This document shows positions 17,215 to 26,415 of a stretch of 64,000 nucleotides of DNA, in pieces (within the stretch, counting starts at the first letter, position 1; each line of letters begins with the position of its first letter). The notes under the pieces are model-generated. The model saw only the letters and a list, made by a program, of their open reading frames with translations, was not told where the DNA came from and made no database searches. This stretch comes from Rhodothermales bacterium. Its GTDB lineage: Bacteria; Bacteroidota; Rhodothermia; Rhodothermales; Bin80. The translations under genes and the position numbers were made by a program. Location of the stretch: the NCBI GenBank assembly GCA_958296045.1, contig CATQHT010000003.1, positions 569,246-633,245 of the forward strand, in the 5' to 3' direction.

Positions 17215-18216
17215 ATGATTCAGGATCCCGCCGAGGTTATGCATAAACTATCGCTTGGAGACATCGCCCGATCGCTTGATCGGCTGCTTGACGACCAAAT
17301 GACCGGGCAGGCGCGTCTTGCGGCTCACCTGGTGGCCGCGGCGGAAGCCGACGGACGGAGTCCAAAGCAGATCCTTCGCATCCTGGAGCGGGTGGTGGAT
17401 ACCACGATGCTGGATGAGCTGTGGATCACCGATGGGGATGGGAAGGCGTACCTGACCACTGTGCGCGACGCTTCCGGTGCGCTGGTCGAGTTCGCCTTCA
17501 ACCCCGATCCTGGCGCCCAGCCGCAGGCTTCCAAGTTTTATCAGCTGCTCAGCGAGTCTCCCGATAGCAACGCGGTCGTTGTCCAGGAAGCGCAGAACCG
17601 CGAGATAGACTGGGAAATCTTCAAGTACGTAGGCGTTAATGGCATTGATCGGAAACGCATCGTGCAAGTCGGGAACGCGCTGGCGTTTGAAGAACAGGGG
17701 CTTTTTGCTGACACGTATGCGTCGCCCGTAATGACCGCGGTGCTGGCTGCATTCGGCGAATACGATCTCTTGGATGCCGCCAAGACTACCCGCACACACG
17801 AGGTGCAGACGGTCTTTGAGGCGATTTTGGCCAAACAGATGGCCATCAACGCCACGTTAGCTGCCGAATTTGTGCTTATGGCGGACTGGGCTGGCTGGTC
17901 TGCTGCCACTATTGACGGATGCCTGTGCCGTATTGCCGACCACAGCCCGGTGAAGGAGATCGTCGTGGCCTCCCATGACGGTTGTGTGCTGAATTCCAGC
18001 TTGGAGCCGGCACCGTCAGGCCTGGCCCGCCTCGATGACACAGGCCCATTGGAGGTAGGTGAGAACCAGGTTTTCGAACACCGATGGGAAACGGCTGGCG
18101 ACCATGTTACCAAGGCGGTAACAGTCTTTCATCCTGTTTCAAACTGCTTGGCCCAGGTTGTGGGATACTTCGATGACTCGCAGCTGGTATCGCCTCGCTA
18201 CAGGGGTTTACATTAG
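17215..18216 (+). CDS. Soluble protein with two Cache/PAS-like sensor repeats
   Basis: A 333-residue protein with no signal or membrane segment. It is an internal duplication. Repeat 1 (about 20-170) begins LLDDQMTGQARLAAHLV and has ELWITDGDGKAYLTT. Repeat 2 (about 200-330) begins ILAKQMAINATLAAEFV and has EIVVASHDGCVLNSS. Both share a QM-x5-LAA helix, a second helix with a Gly-x-Ser turn, and a beta strand ending Asp-Gly, as in the helix-strand start of Cache/PAS ligand domains. No output domain is attached, so it could be a stand-alone sensor or partner of a kinase encoded elsewhere. Naming the fold is an inference from the pattern. Confidence 0.55.
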   Translation: MIQDPAEVMHKLSLGDIARSLDRLLDDQMTGQARLAAHLVAAAEADGRSPKQILRILERVVDTTMLDELWITDGDGKAYLTTVRDASGALVEFAFNPDPGAQPQASKFYQLLSESPDSNAVVVQEAQNREIDWEIFKYVGVNGIDRKRIVQVGNALAFEEQGLFADTYASPVMTAVLAAFGEYDLLDAAKTTRTHEVQTVFEAILAKQMAINATLAAEFVLMADWAGWSAATIDGCLCRIADHSPVKEIVVASHDGCVLNSSLEPAPSGLARLDDTGPLEVGENQVFEHRWETAGDHVTKAVTVFHPVSNCLAQVVGYFDDSQLVSPRYRGLH

Positions 18217-18535
18217 CGTTGACGTAAAGGTAGGCAAACATTGATGGGCAGGATCGGTCTTCGGGAGTAGCATGCTGGCACTTGTGTGCTGGGGGATCCA
18301 GCCATCGGGGGCTGGGGTCCCGGTGCACCAGGTACAGGCAGCGTGCGCAGACAGATGGCGGTGGGAGATCTATGACGCGTAGCATCACCTGTTTAAGCCT
18401 GCGGGCGCACAAAGCCAGCTCCCGGTGCTGCTGCGCGGGTCGGCAGCGGCACGAAGGATTGCCGCCGAGGCATTGCAATTTAACCACTTAGCTTTTGACT
18501 GCACGGGGGATTCACGGACAGAACGTCACGCAGCG
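18217..18535. other. Intergenic stretch without recognised gene
   Basis: About 320 bases between the sensor-like gene and the OrfA-like gene. The OrfA frame is open back to 18425, but those codons do not resemble the family. No hairpin with a T-tract or clear promoter is seen. Confidence 0.4.
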
Positions 18536-18928
18536 ATGAAGAAAAGGGGACGGCATGCGGGCAAGGAGGGTCCTCAGCGGAGGGATGCGACTCATGACTA
18601 TCTTGACCGGTATTCGCTCATCTATAAGCTTGAGATCCTAGATGCGGCGGAAGACTGTGCCTCCAGGGCTGCCCAAAGGTCACTGCTGCGCAGGGAGGGG
18701 TTGACCTCTGCTCACCTTGCCAAGTGGCGCCAACAAGATGAGGACGGCGACCTGATACCTTCAGCGGATACTAAATTGACCGAGGACGAGCTCGAGGTGA
18801 CGACGTGGTTCATCAATAGAAGCAAGCAGCGGCTCGAGCGCAAACTGCGCAGAACGGAGCTCATCATCAACATACAGCAGCGGATACTGGATAGGTACGG
18901 CGCAGAGACAGGAGACACCGAAGTCTGA
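18536..18928 (+). CDS. IS3-family OrfA-like transposase protein, without OrfB
   Basis: A 130-residue protein matching the helix-turn-helix subunit of IS3-type elements: YKLEILDAAEDCASRAAQ, LLRREGLTSAHLAKWRQQ, then a charged coiled coil with LERKLRRTELIINIQQRI. In intact elements an integrase-type OrfB with a DDE motif follows in the -1 frame. Here only about 190 bases separate it from the next gene and no OrfB is present, so it cannot transpose by itself. It is either a remnant or a domesticated DNA-binding protein; the reading frame is intact, which leaves the second option open. Confidence 0.7.
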   Translation: MKKRGRHAGKEGPQRRDATHDYLDRYSLIYKLEILDAAEDCASRAAQRSLLRREGLTSAHLAKWRQQDEDGDLIPSADTKLTEDELEVTTWFINRSKQRLERKLRRTELIINIQQRILDRYGAETGDTEV

Positions 18929-19122
18929 TGGCGCGGAGCAACGCCTGGTGATCACCGTAGCGTTTGCATCGCCCCTCTGCATGGCTGGGTGCAGCACTGG
19001 CCGCATCCAGCCATTATGGCGCTGGGCCTGACCGTAGCGCGTGCAGCGCGCTGCCATAATTCAAGCCGGTCTGCCTCGATCCCTGGCCAGCTGGAGTAGG
19101 CGCGCGCGCTTCCCAAGGCCGT

Positions 19123-19674
19123 CTAGAGCCCGCGCGACCGCCAGCGTCGCGCCCGGCGGGCACTCAGTATGCCGGTATTCATTCCTGCGAAGTGCATCGT
19201 CCCGTCGTAGCGGCCGTGCTCCATCTTTACGCACCGGTCCATCACCACGTCAAGGCCACCTGCTGCAGCAATCTGCGCCGCCTCCTCGCTCACGATACGC
19301 AGCTGCATCCAGAAGGCTTTGGCGCCCATGCTGACGGCCTGACGGGCATAACGCGGCGCCTCGTGTGCGGGACGGAAGATGGCTACCAGGTCCACTGAGT
19401 CTGGTACCTGTGGCAGCGCAGGATAGGCAGGCTCGCCAAGGATTTCACTGGCTTTGGGATGCACCGGAATTACCCGGTACCCATGTGACTGAAGGTAGGT
19501 GGCCACAAAGTAGCTGGCCTTTTGGCGATGTGTAGATAGCCCGACGATAGCGACCGTACGCGCACTTGCCAGCACGCTGCGGATCCGGCGCTGATCCTGG
19601 TACTGCGCCTTCTGGCGCGGCGTCAGCACCGAATTGAGCGTCAGATCACATGCAAAGCCTGATCCAGATCCCAT
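19123..19674 (-). CDS. CoA-binding domain protein (YccU-like)
   Basis: A 183-residue single-domain Rossmann protein of the CoA_binding_2 family. Motifs: TVAIVGLSTHRQKASYFVATYL (nucleotide loop), YRVIPVHPKASEILGEPAYP, VDLVAIFRPAHE and KAFWMQLRIVSEEA, ending VVMDRCVKMEH. It is thought to bind CoA or a related nucleotide; its cellular role is unknown. The first 34 bases overlap the end of metY, so the two are likely co-transcribed. The first 25 residues are not conserved, so the true start may be a little downstream. Confidence 0.85.
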   Translation of the reverse strand: MGSGSGFACDLTLNSVLTPRQKAQYQDQRRIRSVLASARTVAIVGLSTHRQKASYFVATYLQSHGYRVIPVHPKASEILGEPAYPALPQVPDSVDLVAIFRPAHEAPRYARQAVSMGAKAFWMQLRIVSEEAAQIAAAGGLDVVMDRCVKMEHGRYDGTMHFAGMNTGILSARRARRWRSRGL

Positions 19675-20975
19675 AGCAGGTCATCAAGAGTTTCCAGCCC
19701 CACGGAAAGGCGCACCATCCCGGGCCCGACGCCGCTCTCATTGAGCTCCTCATCGGAGAGCTGCTGGTGCGTCGTAGACGCAGGATGAATTACCAGGCTA
19801 CGCGCATCGCCCACATTAGCAAGGTGCGAAAACAGGCTGAGTGCCTCAATAAACGCTTTACCCAGCGCGCGTGCCTTACCTTGCGGGGCAAACAGCCCGA
19901 AAGAAAATACGCTTCCCGCTCCTTTGGGCAAATACTCTCTGGCAAGCGCATGGTAGGGACTGCCCGCCAGCCCCGGATAAGCAACCCAGTCCACCTTTGG
20001 GTGATTCTGCAGAAAGGAAGCCACCGCCATGGCATTATCTACGTGCCGCTGCATCCTTAGCGCGAGTGTTTCCAGGCCTTGAACAAGTAGGAAGGCATTA
20101 AATGGGGACAGGCATGCCCCGGTGTCGCGCAGCGTCTCCATGCGCGCCTTCATAAGGAAAGCGTGGTGGCCGAAGGTATCGTAGAATCGCAGGTTGTGGT
20201 ATGAGGCGGAAGGCGCAGCTATCGCGCGGTAATGGCTGTAGTCAAATTCTCCCGACTCGACAATCACACCGCCGATGGAGTTGCCATGCCCACCCAGAAA
20301 CTTCGTAGCCGAATGGAGCACCACGTTTGCGCCGAAGGACAGCGGACAGCACAGGTAAGGCGTCGCAAAGGTGTTGTCAACCACAAGCGGCAAGTAGTGG
20401 GCCTTGGCCAGCACAGCCAGCCGGCCCACATCAAGCACACTGCCTTGCGGGTTGCCGATAATTTCGCCGTAGAGCACGCGCGTAGACGGCGTGATGGCCG
20501 CTTCCCAGGCATCGAAATCATCTGGATCCACAAAGTGGGCTTTGATCCCGAGCTTCCGAAAAGTGTGAACAAACTGGGTCCGCGTACCGCCGTAGAGGTG
20601 CTGTGAAGCCACGACTTCGTCGCCCGGTTCCAGAAGGGTCATCATGGCGGTCAGTTGTGCCGCCATCCCGCTTGCGGTGGCTACAGCTCCAGCGCCTCCT
20701 TCCAGCGAAGCCATACGCTCCTCAAAAACCGCCGTGGTGGGATTATTGATGCGCGTATAGATGTTGCCATACTGTTTGAGATCGAAGAGTTGCGCCGCAT
20801 TGTCGGCGCTCTCAAACACATACGATGTCGTCTGATAGATGGGTACCGCCCGGCTTCCTGTGGTCGCATCAGGGATATGCCCCGCATGAAGCATTCTTGT
20901 CTCGAACCCGAAGGAGCGATCCTCGCTGTTATTATCGTGCTGCATCGTCGCGACTGGAACAAGCGGTGAGTCCAT
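19641..20975 (-). CDS. metY: O-acetylhomoserine aminocarboxypropyltransferase (O-acetylhomoserine sulfhydrylase)
   Basis: A 444-residue PLP enzyme of the Cys/Met metabolism class. It makes homocysteine from O-acetylhomoserine and sulfide. Evidence: YQTTSYVFESADNAAQLF, YTRINNPTTAVFEERMASLEGG, the cofactor lysine in LHSATKFLGGHGNSIGG, and SLFSHLANVGDARSLVIHPASTTH near the end, which with the length above 420 separates MetY from MetB/MetC. The ATG at 20975 has GGAGA 7 bases upstream and is preferred over a TTG at 20987. A structured leader that resembles a SAM riboswitch lies upstream. Confidence 0.93.
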   Translation of the reverse strand: MDSPLVPVATMQHDNNSEDRSFGFETRMLHAGHIPDATTGSRAVPIYQTTSYVFESADNAAQLFDLKQYGNIYTRINNPTTAVFEERMASLEGGAGAVATASGMAAQLTAMMTLLEPGDEVVASQHLYGGTRTQFVHTFRKLGIKAHFVDPDDFDAWEAAITPSTRVLYGEIIGNPQGSVLDVGRLAVLAKAHYLPLVVDNTFATPYLCCPLSFGANVVLHSATKFLGGHGNSIGGVIVESGEFDYSHYRAIAAPSASYHNLRFYDTFGHHAFLMKARMETLRDTGACLSPFNAFLLVQGLETLALRMQRHVDNAMAVASFLQNHPKVDWVAYPGLAGSPYHALAREYLPKGAGSVFSFGLFAPQGKARALGKAFIEALSLFSHLANVGDARSLVIHPASTTHQQLSDEELNESGVGPGMVRLSVGLETLDDLLWDLDQALHVI

Positions 20976-22202
20976 GGCACTCTCCAATCAAGCGGGCGGT
21001 CCACACGGAGGTGCACATCACCATGGGTTGGGGCCTATAGTACCATCCAAGATGGCGGCACTGCAAAGATGCTTCCGCACGGCGACCAAGCTTTGCACCG
21101 CCTCGCGTCGTTGCCGCGGCTTGAGCCGACGCCCATCGTCCCGAACGCCGGGCACCTCACTTGGGGCCGATTCCTTGCGAAGCGACGAATAAACCGCCAG
21201 CGCTTATGGCGGATCGTGTACGCGGCGCTGCCAGAAAGGCTCCGTGGAGTGTGCAACCTTCCTAGAGCCTTATCAAGGAAGGGCATGCCATCCGTAAACA
21301 TATTGGTAAGATACCTATCGGTCCGGGGCATGGATTCATTCACGGCCGAGGACGATCATGAGCTGACTGCTGTCGCCACATTGTACGTGGCGCTCTGGGC
21401 GCATTCGCTGCGTCACGATTGGCAGTCGCCAGGGCGATCCTTGTAGTGACGCACGCGGTTGGGCTGGCGCTCGTGCTTGAATATGAGGAGGGCCGCGCTG
21501 GGATCGCGCGCCTGGCATCGGGCAGCGAATCGAGTAAGGCGTGGATCGTGCAAGACACCAAGGCAGCCCGGTCACGGGATACCCTCAGGCAATTGCTGGA
21601 TGGACAGGCAATGCTGCCCCCACGGCACCTATTCTCTGAATTCCCCGATCGATGGAATGAGTGCTATTGGTGAGACTCTACCCTGCGGCGGCTATGGTCC
21701 AGCCAGCGCTCCAGCGTGTCGTTTCAAGACCGCTTTGATGGGCCCTACATTGCTGCAAGGTCTTATTGAGGCCTTAGCCACCGTGTCCGTGCTGCTGGAC
21801 GGCCTTCGGCCTTCGCCGCACGCCAGGTGCTTAGGTGGGGCGACCATTCTTCACCGAGCAATGCAGCTCGCCCAGCGCGGTCATACCCGTACAGTCAAAG
21901 GCCTGATCAAAGATGCGTACCTTGTTGGTAACGCAAACAGTTGGCGTCGTGCATGTGGCGCATCCTCCAAGTCCGACTTTCAATTTGCCAGATGCTACCT
22001 ATTCACAGTGTCGCTTGGTGTTGTAGCGGCGTTGCGCCAATGGCTGGCACAAAGACGCAAGATGCAGCCACAGATGGACGCGAGCGATGCAGAGATCTGT
22101 ACCACGATTGGTACGCCCTAGTAAGCACTTTGCGGCCCAAATGGCCGACTGCCCTGCTGCTGTTCGCTGAACGGCCCTTCACAGTCAGACCACGCACCCA
22201 TC
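20976..22202. other. 1.2-kb gap between metY and ppk2
   Basis: Apart from the metY leader near its left end, I find no gene here. Several frames stay open for 80-220 codons on the plus strand, but their predicted products are rich in Cys, Arg and Trp and resemble no family, as is usual for non-coding GC-rich DNA. The ppk2 promoter must lie close to the right end. No tRNA fold was found. Confidence 0.45.
21035..21200 (-). promoter_or_regulatory. Possible SAM riboswitch (SAM-I/SAM-IV clan) in the metY leader
   Basis: Read on the minus strand, about 60-225 bases before metY, the leader contains AAGCCGCGGCAAC followed after 12 bases by GGTGCAAAGC. The order CC-GGCAAC then GGTGC-AA matches the conserved core of the SAM-I clan. 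A short P3-like pairing (GCGTC with GACGC) brackets the GGCAAC motif. The upstream GGGA-GGGC elements are only a partial match and I could not fold a convincing P1 by eye. The call rests on the motif order and on the gene controlled. Confidence 0.4.
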
Positions 22203-23015
22203 ATGACTGAACTCCACGCCCCTCGAGGCCGCACGCACAAGCGCATCAAAAGAAAGCTGTACGAGGCGGAACTAGCGAAGCTGCAGGTGCGCTTAGCGGC
22301 GCTGCAGCGCACCATCCGCGTGCGTAAGCTGAAGGTGTGCATACTGTTTGAGGGACGGGATGCTGCTGGCAAAGGCGGCACCATCAAACGTATCACACAA
22401 CCCCTTAACCCACGCGTATGCCGTGTGGTCGCGCTCGACAAGCCCAGCCGGCGCGAACAAGCCCAGTGGTATTTCCAGCGGTATGCACAGCACCTACCCG
22501 CGGGCGGAGAGATGGTGCTCTTCGACCGGAGCTGGTACAACCGCGCAGGCGTCGAGCATGTCATGGGATTTTGCACCGAAGAGGAATACCGGGAATTCCT
22601 GCGCACCTGCCCGATATTTGAGCACCTTATCCAGGGTTCAGGCATCCACCTGATAAAGTACTGGTTTTCAGTCAGCGCGCCAGAGCAGGCACGAAGGCTA
22701 CAAAAGCGCATCGATGATCCGACGCGTAGGTGGAAGATCAGCCCCATGGACCTGAAAGCACGGGCCAAGTGGGAAGACTACTCCCAGGCCAAGGATCAGA
22801 TGATGCTGCAGACCGATACGGAGGAGTCGCCCTGGTTTGTGGTCGATGCCAACAATAAGCGCCGGGCACGCCTGAATTGCATCCACCATCTGCTCAGTAA
22901 GATCCCCGTTTCCGACATAGTACCGCCGGACATCGCCTTGCCGCCCCTCCAGAAAGACACGGGCTATGTGCGCACACCCTATGACGCGCAACGCTTCGTA
23001 CCGGAGGTGTACTAG
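22203..23015 (+). CDS. ppk2: Polyphosphate kinase 2 family protein
   Basis: A 270-residue P-loop kinase of the PPK2 family (class I-like, single domain). These enzymes use polyphosphate to phosphorylate nucleoside diphosphates or the reverse. Motifs: Walker A FEGRDAAGKGG (near 51), the lid precursor ALDKPSRREQ, Walker B LFDRSWYNRAGVEHVMGF (near 106), and the lid with RIDDPTRRWKISPMDL, then YSQAKDQMMLQTDT. Length and motifs are complete. With pdxH between them, it lies 0.9 kb from the convergent ppk1 gene, so both routes of polyphosphate metabolism are encoded together. Confidence 0.94.
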   Translation: MTELHAPRGRTHKRIKRKLYEAELAKLQVRLAALQRTIRVRKLKVCILFEGRDAAGKGGTIKRITQPLNPRVCRVVALDKPSRREQAQWYFQRYAQHLPAGGEMVLFDRSWYNRAGVEHVMGFCTEEEYREFLRTCPIFEHLIQGSGIHLIKYWFSVSAPEQARRLQKRIDDPTRRWKISPMDLKARAKWEDYSQAKDQMMLQTDTEESPWFVVDANNKRRARLNCIHHLLSKIPVSDIVPPDIALPPLQKDTGYVRTPYDAQRFVPEVY

Positions 23016-23200
23016 GTGCCCACCGTGCTACGCAGCAGCACACGATATACCGTGGTCAATACCGGCTGGCATGGCCCACGCACTCGGTCTGGGCTGAATC
23101 ACCTCCTGCCCTGTCAGGAGCATCAGCAGAGGCACACCGAACCGGCTGTTAAAGCTCCGGTTCAACAGCGTGGCCAGAATGGATTCCCGGTGCAGCGCTT

Positions 23201-23869
23201 ATGGATTCAGAACCGGTAATCCGCATCAGAAACGACCGCCGTCGCCCGGCGGTAGCCGATGCACTGGCAGCCGCTTTTCCTGAGGATGCCCGGTTCACCG
23301 AACCGATGTCCCTTTTTGCGCAGTGGTACCGCCAAGCGGAAGAAGCAGCCGTGCGCATGCCGGAAGCGATGACGCTTGCTACCTGCACCCCGTCGGGGCG
23401 CCCATCCGCACGCATGGTCCTCTTGAAACAGTTTGATGCACACGGCTTTGTTTTCTTTACCAACCTAGATAGCCGCAAGTCCCAAGAGCTGCGGCGCAAC
23501 CCGCATGCCGCGCTGACCTTGCACTGGAAACCCCTGGAGCGACAGGTCCGGATCGAAGGACATGTAGAGCGGGTGCCTCAGGAAGAAGCGGCGGCGTACT
23601 TCCAGACCCGTCCCCTGGGCAGCCAGATCGGGGCCTGGGCTAGCCACCAGAGCGCGTTACTCCCTTCACGTAACATGCTCCAAGCCCGCATCGACGAGTA
23701 CACGAAGCGGTTCGCCAACCAGGAGACCCCACTGCCGCCCTATTGGGGAGGCTGGCGCGTGATACCTGCCCGAATAGAATTCTGGCAGGGACGGCCAAAT
23801 CGCCTTCATGACCGGCTCGTCTTTGAAAAACACGGAGACGCCTGGCAGACCCGTCGGCTCTATCCGTAG
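23201..23869 (+). CDS. pdxH: Pyridoxamine 5'-phosphate oxidase
   Basis: A 222-residue FMN enzyme that oxidises pyridoxamine or pyridoxine phosphate to PLP. Motifs: PEAMTLATCTPSGRPSARMVLLK (FMN binding), GFVFFTNLDSRKSQEL, EGHVERVPQEEAAAYFQTRP, GAWASHQSALLPSR, and the C-terminal PPYWGGWRVIPARIEFWQGR and RLHDR, where the last arginine-histidine pair binds the substrate. Length is typical. It is separated from ppk2 by 185 bases and converges on ppk1. No obvious functional link to polyphosphate is known. Confidence 0.95.
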   Translation: MDSEPVIRIRNDRRRPAVADALAAAFPEDARFTEPMSLFAQWYRQAEEAAVRMPEAMTLATCTPSGRPSARMVLLKQFDAHGFVFFTNLDSRKSQELRRNPHAALTLHWKPLERQVRIEGHVERVPQEEAAAYFQTRPLGSQIGAWASHQSALLPSRNMLQARIDEYTKRFANQETPLPPYWGGWRVIPARIEFWQGRPNRLHDRLVFEKHGDAWQTRRLYP

Positions 23870-23927
23870 ACGCCGCAGCTCGTTGGCACGCCCGCGTGGT
23901 GCTACCTCGGCGTCACCTGGAGAATTC

Positions 23928-26114
23928 CTACGCGTGCTCCAGGAAGTGCTTGGAATTCTCATCCGCCCACGCGGCGCGTAGGCGCAGCAGACGGTCCTGA
24001 ACATTGATCCGCGCCTCATCCGCCTCCGACCTCATGCGCCGGTATGTACCATCCGACTGCATCCGGCGCGCCTTAGCATTGTCGCGCAGGTAGGTGCTGA
24101 GCATCGAGTCCCGGATGTACCGGATAAAGCGCTCCTCCTGAATCGGGAAAAGTATCTCGACACGGCGGTTCAGATTGCGCGGCATCAGGTCCGCGCTGCC
24201 CAGATACACCCTGTCACGGCCGCCATTTTTGAACCAGTAAACACGGCTGTGTTCGAGAAAGCGGCCGACGATGCTGGTCACCGTGATGTTGTCACTGATT
24301 CCCGGGACTCCAGGCCGAAGGCAGCAGATGCCCCGGACAATCAGGTCAATGCGCACCCCTGCCCTGGAAGCCTCATAGAGCCGCTTGATGATCGGCTTAT
24401 CAACTAGGGCATTGGTTTTGAGAATCATGTGCCCGCCTTTGCCCTGGTGCTGGTGTTCGATTTCCCGGCCGATCAGGGTGTCCAACCGTGCACGCAGGTT
24501 GATGGGGGCGATCAGCATCTTCCGGTAATCTCGTTTGTCCGAATAACCAGTAAGGAAGTTGAACAGGTCGCTCGCATCCGCACCCAGATCCTCGTCCGTG
24601 GTGAAGTAGCCGAGATCTTCGTAAAGGTGGGCGGTAACCGCGTTATAGTTTCCCGTAGACAGGTGCAGGTACCTACGGATGCGGGTACCCTCCTTCCGAA
24701 TGATCAGCGCCACCTTCGAATGCGTTTTAAGGCCGATAAGCCCATAGATGACGTGTACTCCGCGGCGTTCCAAAAGGCGAGCCCATCCGATGTTGCTGCG
24801 CTCATCAAAGCGCGCCTTAAGCTCCAGGATGACCGCCACCTGCTTACCATTTTCGCGGGCCTTAAGCAGGGCGCGCACCACCGGCGAGTTGGATCCCACC
24901 CGGTATAGCGTAATCTTGATAGCCAACACCGACGGGTCATCTGCAGCCATGGTGAGCAGATCCACCACCGGGCTGAAGGAGTCGTATGGGTGATGGACAA
25001 GATCGTTACGGGTCCGGATCGCGGCCAACAGGTCTCCTTCCCGAGTGGCCGACTTGAGCCGCTGCGCCGTAAATGGCAGAAATGGCGCTTCTTTGAGGTC
25101 AAACCGGCCCGAGGCGGTGTACAGCTCCATCAAGCTGCGGAGTCCCAGGTGCCCGTCTACGACGTAGCAGTCGTCTTCCTCTACCTGAAGGTTCTCCAGA
25201 AGGATGTGCCGGATATGCGCTGGCATGTTGCTGTTGACCGTCAGGCGCAACACCGATCCCAGCCGCCGCTGGCGGACGCCCTCCTCCATCGTAGCTAACA
25301 AGTCGTCCGCCTCCAGCACCTGGATAGCCATCTCCGCGCTGCGCGTGACGCGAAACGGGTGCGCTTCCACGATGCGCATCCCCGGAAACAACGCCTTCAG
25401 GTTGGCCGCGATCACCTGCTCGATCCACACATACGTCTCGCTGGCGTGACGCTGCACACCCGAACTCGCCTTGCCAGACGGACCTGGTACCCGCAGCATC
25501 CTGTCGATGGTGCCAGGGACCTTCAGCCGGGCAAACCGCTGGTCACCTTGATCATCCTCGATCAGGATTGCCAGGTTCAGGCTGAGGTTGGAGATGTGCG
25601 GGAACGGATGTGCCGAATCAAATGCCAGCGGCGTCAGCACCGGAAAGATGGAGCGCTGGAAGATCTTTGCGACCTGTTCCCGATTCTCCTCGGATAAATC
25701 CTCAAAGTTGGCAATTTGGATGCCAGCGCGTGCCAGATCGGGGATGAGTGTGCTGACCAGATAGGCGTGAGCTTCCTCCATGAGCTTATGCACACCGTCA
25801 CGCACGGCATCAAGCTGCTCGGCGGGCGATCGGCCATCAGGCGACGGGTCCGTCACACCACCGGCTACCTGCTTCTTCAGTCCGCCGACACGAACCATAC
25901 AGAATTCGTCCAGGTTCGAGCTAACGATCGACAGGAACTTTAGGCGGTCCAAAAGCGGATTGCTCTCGTCCTGCGCCTCCTCTAGCACACGGTATTGAAA
26001 ATCCAACAGGCTAAGCTCCCGGTTCAGGTAAAGCCCGGTATCGTCCATATCCACGGGCGCCGCAGCGCCGTCGTCGTAGCACGAGGAGGAATCCTGAATG
26101 CCTTGGTTGCTCAT
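23928..26114 (-). CDS. ppk1: Polyphosphate kinase 1
   Basis: A 728-residue enzyme that polymerises the ATP gamma-phosphate into polyphosphate, usually membrane-associated. Four-domain layout: N domain YLNRELSLLDFQYRVLEEA and SNLDEFCMVRV; head domain; then two PLD-like catalytic domains. The autophosphorylated histidine is in YLHLSTGNYN (near 483) and the second essential histidine in FLEHSRVYWF (near 617). The C-terminal part has YLGSADLMPRNLNRRVE. All key features are present. It is divergent from the TonB receptor gene, with TTAAC-rich DNA between that could be a shared phosphate-responsive control region. Confidence 0.96.
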   Translation of the reverse strand: MSNQGIQDSSSCYDDGAAAPVDMDDTGLYLNRELSLLDFQYRVLEEAQDESNPLLDRLKFLSIVSSNLDEFCMVRVGGLKKQVAGGVTDPSPDGRSPAEQLDAVRDGVHKLMEEAHAYLVSTLIPDLARAGIQIANFEDLSEENREQVAKIFQRSIFPVLTPLAFDSAHPFPHISNLSLNLAILIEDDQGDQRFARLKVPGTIDRMLRVPGPSGKASSGVQRHASETYVWIEQVIAANLKALFPGMRIVEAHPFRVTRSAEMAIQVLEADDLLATMEEGVRQRRLGSVLRLTVNSNMPAHIRHILLENLQVEEDDCYVVDGHLGLRSLMELYTASGRFDLKEAPFLPFTAQRLKSATREGDLLAAIRTRNDLVHHPYDSFSPVVDLLTMAADDPSVLAIKITLYRVGSNSPVVRALLKARENGKQVAVILELKARFDERSNIGWARLLERRGVHVIYGLIGLKTHSKVALIIRKEGTRIRRYLHLSTGNYNAVTAHLYEDLGYFTTDEDLGADASDLFNFLTGYSDKRDYRKMLIAPINLRARLDTLIGREIEHQHQGKGGHMILKTNALVDKPIIKRLYEASRAGVRIDLIVRGICCLRPGVPGISDNITVTSIVGRFLEHSRVYWFKNGGRDRVYLGSADLMPRNLNRRVEILFPIQEERFIRYIRDSMLSTYLRDNAKARRMQSDGTYRRMRSEADEARINVQDRLLRLRAAWADENSKHFLEHA

Positions 26115-26415
26115 ATCCCTTAGACGCGTAGCAGGACTGACAGATCGCGGTGTCGGTCAGCTCATATTAACGTATTTCGCGCACGCCGGGTCCGGCTGCG
26201 TCCTTACGGGAAGCCGACGCACGCTGCTTACACCCTACATCGCAGCAATGATCAGGCGCAATCTGCCCTGCCGGGCGCTGATTGTTAACCCGCCTTACTT
26301 AACAATGGCGTTATCTGGCGCAAAATGACAAACATCTTTTAACAGTAGCGCGCGACCCAGCGTGCTAGACGGGGCATACAACAGGGCGAATGGCAACTTA
26401 CCCGGTAAGGCACGA
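26115..26415. promoter_or_regulatory. Divergent control region between ppk1 and the TonB receptor gene, with an ATTGTTAA/TTAACAAT palindrome
   Basis: This 301-base spacer is clearly richer in A+T than its surroundings. It contains a perfect inverted repeat, ATTGTTAA (26281-26288) and TTAACAAT (26299-26306), 18 bases apart centre to centre, and a further TTAACA at 26339. The spacing suits a dimeric regulator; TTAAC-type repeats are also used by PhoB/PhoP proteins in some phyla. The link to phosphate control is an inference from the genes on both sides. Confidence 0.45.
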
